Below, one piece after another: positions 15,487-16,386 of a stretch of 16,386 nucleotides of DNA. A program made the position numbers and the translations under genes. Each line of letters starts with the position of its first letter. Position 1 is the first letter of the stretch. The stretch lies in assembly GCA_023433945.1 (NCBI GenBank), contig JAEYTP010000039.1, positions 1 through 16,386 on the forward strand, in the 5' to 3' direction. Below the pieces are notes generated by a model, which searched no databases, was not told the origin of the DNA, and was given only the letters and a program-made list of their open reading frames with translations. Source of the DNA: Bacillota bacterium (lineage in GTDB: Bacteria > Bacillota > Clostridia > Acetivibrionales > DSM-1351).

Positions 15487-15511
15487 GTTTAGTCCATATT
15501 ATTTTGGGTAC
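15487..15511 (+). promoter_or_regulatory. SigB-type promoter candidate upstream of the second RsbW-like gene
   Basis: GTTTAG (15487-15492), a 13-base spacer, then GGGTAC (15506-15511). This is close to the Bacillus general-stress SigB consensus GTTTAA, 12-14 bases, GGGTAT, with one mismatch in each box. Transcription would start near 15518, about 30 bases before the downstream start codon. It begins 15 bases after the sigma gene ends, so the module may amplify one of its own regulators. Binding by this sigma factor is an inference. Confidence 0.55.
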
Positions 15512-15546
15512 AAATATCGTATAAAACTTATTGGGTGGTGTATGTT

Positions 15547-15966
15547 TTGAAAGCCATTACTTTTCCTGTTAATTCTCAGATTAATAATGTTTGTCAGGAT
15601 ATAGAATACATTCTTGATTGCATAACCAAGCTTATAACATTGAGTGATGAATGTATTTTTGATATAAGGGTTATACTTAATGAACTTATTGCCAATGCAA
15701 TAACTCACGGCTGTGAGTCTCGTAGAAAAAGCATAATAGTATCCTTTAAGCGGATTAATGATAAATATATATACCTAAGTGTCTTTGATAATGGACCGGG
15801 ATTTAAAGCTTCAAGTGGTATTTATAAAAAAATCGAACAAATAGATTACCTAAACCAGACGTTTTGTGAGCATGGAAGAGGCTTATTTATAGTTGAACAA
15901 TTATGTAAATATATAAAGTTTAACTCTATTGGTAATAAGATATCAGTTTTGAAAAGTATTAAGTAA
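15547..15966 (+). CDS. RsbW-like anti-sigma kinase / ATP-binding protein with intact GHKL motifs
   Basis: A 139-residue GHKL ATPase-fold protein. The motifs missing from the RsbW-like protein upstream are present here: N box LNELIANAITHG (E46, N50), G1 box DNGPGF (D81, G83, G85) and G2 box HGRGLFIVEQL (109-119). It should therefore bind ATP and could phosphorylate the STAS protein at S58. I prefer the TTG start at 15547, since GGGTGGTG (15533-15540) sits at ribosome-site distance; in-frame GTG codons at 15535 and 15538 fall within that site. It lies 74 bases after the sigma gene and has its own SigB-type promoter candidate. Alternatives are a kinase for another STAS protein, or a stand-alone regulator. 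No clear terminator follows. Confidence 0.87.
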   Translation: MKAITFPVNSQINNVCQDIEYILDCITKLITLSDECIFDIRVILNELIANAITHGCESRRKSIIVSFKRINDKYIYLSVFDNGPGFKASSGIYKKIEQIDYLNQTFCEHGRGLFIVEQLCKYIKFNSIGNKISVLKSIK

Positions 15967-16068
15967 GCAAATAGATAGAAATATGGAGAAATAAAGAGAA
16001 CTTTCTGCAAAAGATATATTTATTTCAAAATAACAAAGGAATATTGCAGTTTTATAGGGTTTCCAACC

Positions 16069-16098
16069 TTGACAGGTTTTTATTTGATATGTTAGTAT
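16069..16098 (+). promoter_or_regulatory. Putative rRNA operon promoter P1
   Basis: Consensus TTGACA (16069-16074), then TAGTAT (16093-16098) after 18 bases, with the predicted start at the G of AAGCCGTC (16103-16110). The same start-site octamer recurs at P2. The preceding 100 bases (15967-16068) are AT-rich and hold no feature I can identify. Confidence 0.6.
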
Positions 16099-16176
16099 TA
16101 TTAAGCCGTCGCGAGACACACCGTTTTAAACTAACTTAAACTTAAAAGTCGGGTTTGAAAAAAGTTTAAAAAAGTG

Positions 16177-16205
16177 TTGACAAGCAAACGGCAACATGAT
16201 ATTAT
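16177..16205 (+). promoter_or_regulatory. Putative rRNA operon promoter P2
   Basis: Consensus TTGACA (16177-16182), a 17-base spacer, TATTAT (16200-16205), and predicted start at G16212 within AAGCCGTC (16210-16217). An A-rich segment at 16158-16174 just upstream could act as an UP element for the alpha subunit. Together with P1 and the leader behind it, the arrangement is that of tandem rRNA promoters in Firmicutes. Confidence 0.75.
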
Positions 16206-16211
16206 AAATAA

Positions 16212-16386
16212 GCCGTCAGCGACGAGCCAACGGCGAGGAGCTTGAAAGCCAGTAAAATCAAGGCTTGAGAGCAAATGGACTTTGAAAAGTAAACAGTGAC
16301 AATAGTGTAAAGGAACTCGAAAAAATTCCAAGTGAGAAATCACTTAAAAAATTGAGTAAACTTTTGCGAACTTTACAAACTAAGTA
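16212..16386 (+). other. Probable rRNA operon leader (16S gene just beyond the window)
   Basis: No reading frame. The first bases can form GCCGT (16212-16216) with ACGGC (16230-16234), then AAGCC (16246-16250) with GGCTT (16262-16266), and later AAGTGA (16330-16335) with TCACTT (16340-16345) closing a GAAA tetraloop. GGACTTTGAAAAGTAAACAG (16277-16296) resembles the boxA-containing CTTTGAAAA element of Firmicutes rRNA leaders and spacers, which binds Nus factors for antitermination. The start of 16S rRNA (AGAGTTTGATC-type sequence) is not reached, so the assignment rests on the promoters and leader. Confidence 0.65.

Noticed and set aside
15535..15546. GTG starts for the second RsbW-like protein.
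   Set aside because: They fall within the G-rich ribosome-site candidate; TTG 15547 fits better, though this is not certain.
1..16386. Search for mobile elements, CRISPR repeats, tRNA genes and toxin-antitoxin pairs.
   Set aside because: None seen; no transposase or integrase motifs, no regularly spaced direct repeats, and the gaps are mostly accounted for by promoters and terminators.

Overview
The window reads as chromosomal core DNA of an anaerobic, low-GC Gram-positive bacterium, most likely a Clostridia member near Ruminiclostridium or Clostridium cluster III. That placement is inferred from AT-rich sequence, strong AAGGAGG-type ribosome binding sites, TTG/GTG starts, a CIRCE-controlled groESL operon, the greA-lysS pair and a SigB/SigF-type regulatory module. 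All supported genes lie on the + strand. I see no mobile elements, CRISPR arrays or tRNA genes.

Layout. (1) 39-4519: the distal part of a histidine operon, hisB, purC, hisH, hisA, hisF, hisIE. The purine gene purC sits inside it. HisH/HisF release AICAR, the intermediate formed just after the PurC product in purine synthesis, so the two pathways meet here. A TPR protein with a helix-turn-helix-like tail (4521-5936) follows hisIE with almost no gap. (2) 6037-8101: sigma-A promoter, perfect CIRCE operator, groES, groEL, terminator. (3) 8322-8867: small two-helix membrane protein (DUF6106-like) with a perfect terminator. (4) 8939-10481: an IMP dehydrogenase whose sequence and residue numbering closely resemble the protozoan Tritrichomonas foetus enzyme. 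(5) 10631-12957: consensus sigma-A promoter, greA, terminator, lysS. (6) 12997-15966: a membrane protein with a J-domain-like N-terminus lacking HPD, then a partner-switching module. The module holds a STAS anti-anti-sigma factor, an RsbW-like protein with degraded ATP-binding motifs, a SigB/SigF-family sigma factor, and a second RsbW-like ATPase with intact motifs. The second ATPase is preceded by a sequence matching the Bacillus SigB promoter consensus. (7) 16069-16386: two tandem promoters with the same start-site sequence and a structured leader with a boxA-like element. This looks like the front of an rRNA operon whose 16S gene would start just past the window.

The most interesting parts are the sigma module (one apparently dead and one intact kinase-fold protein, a putative self-cognate promoter, and mutually exclusive hairpins between its first two genes), the protozoan-type IMP dehydrogenase, and the two unrecognised regulatory-looking proteins (TPR-HTH and J-like/transmembrane). 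Family assignments come from motif recognition by eye; no database search was run.
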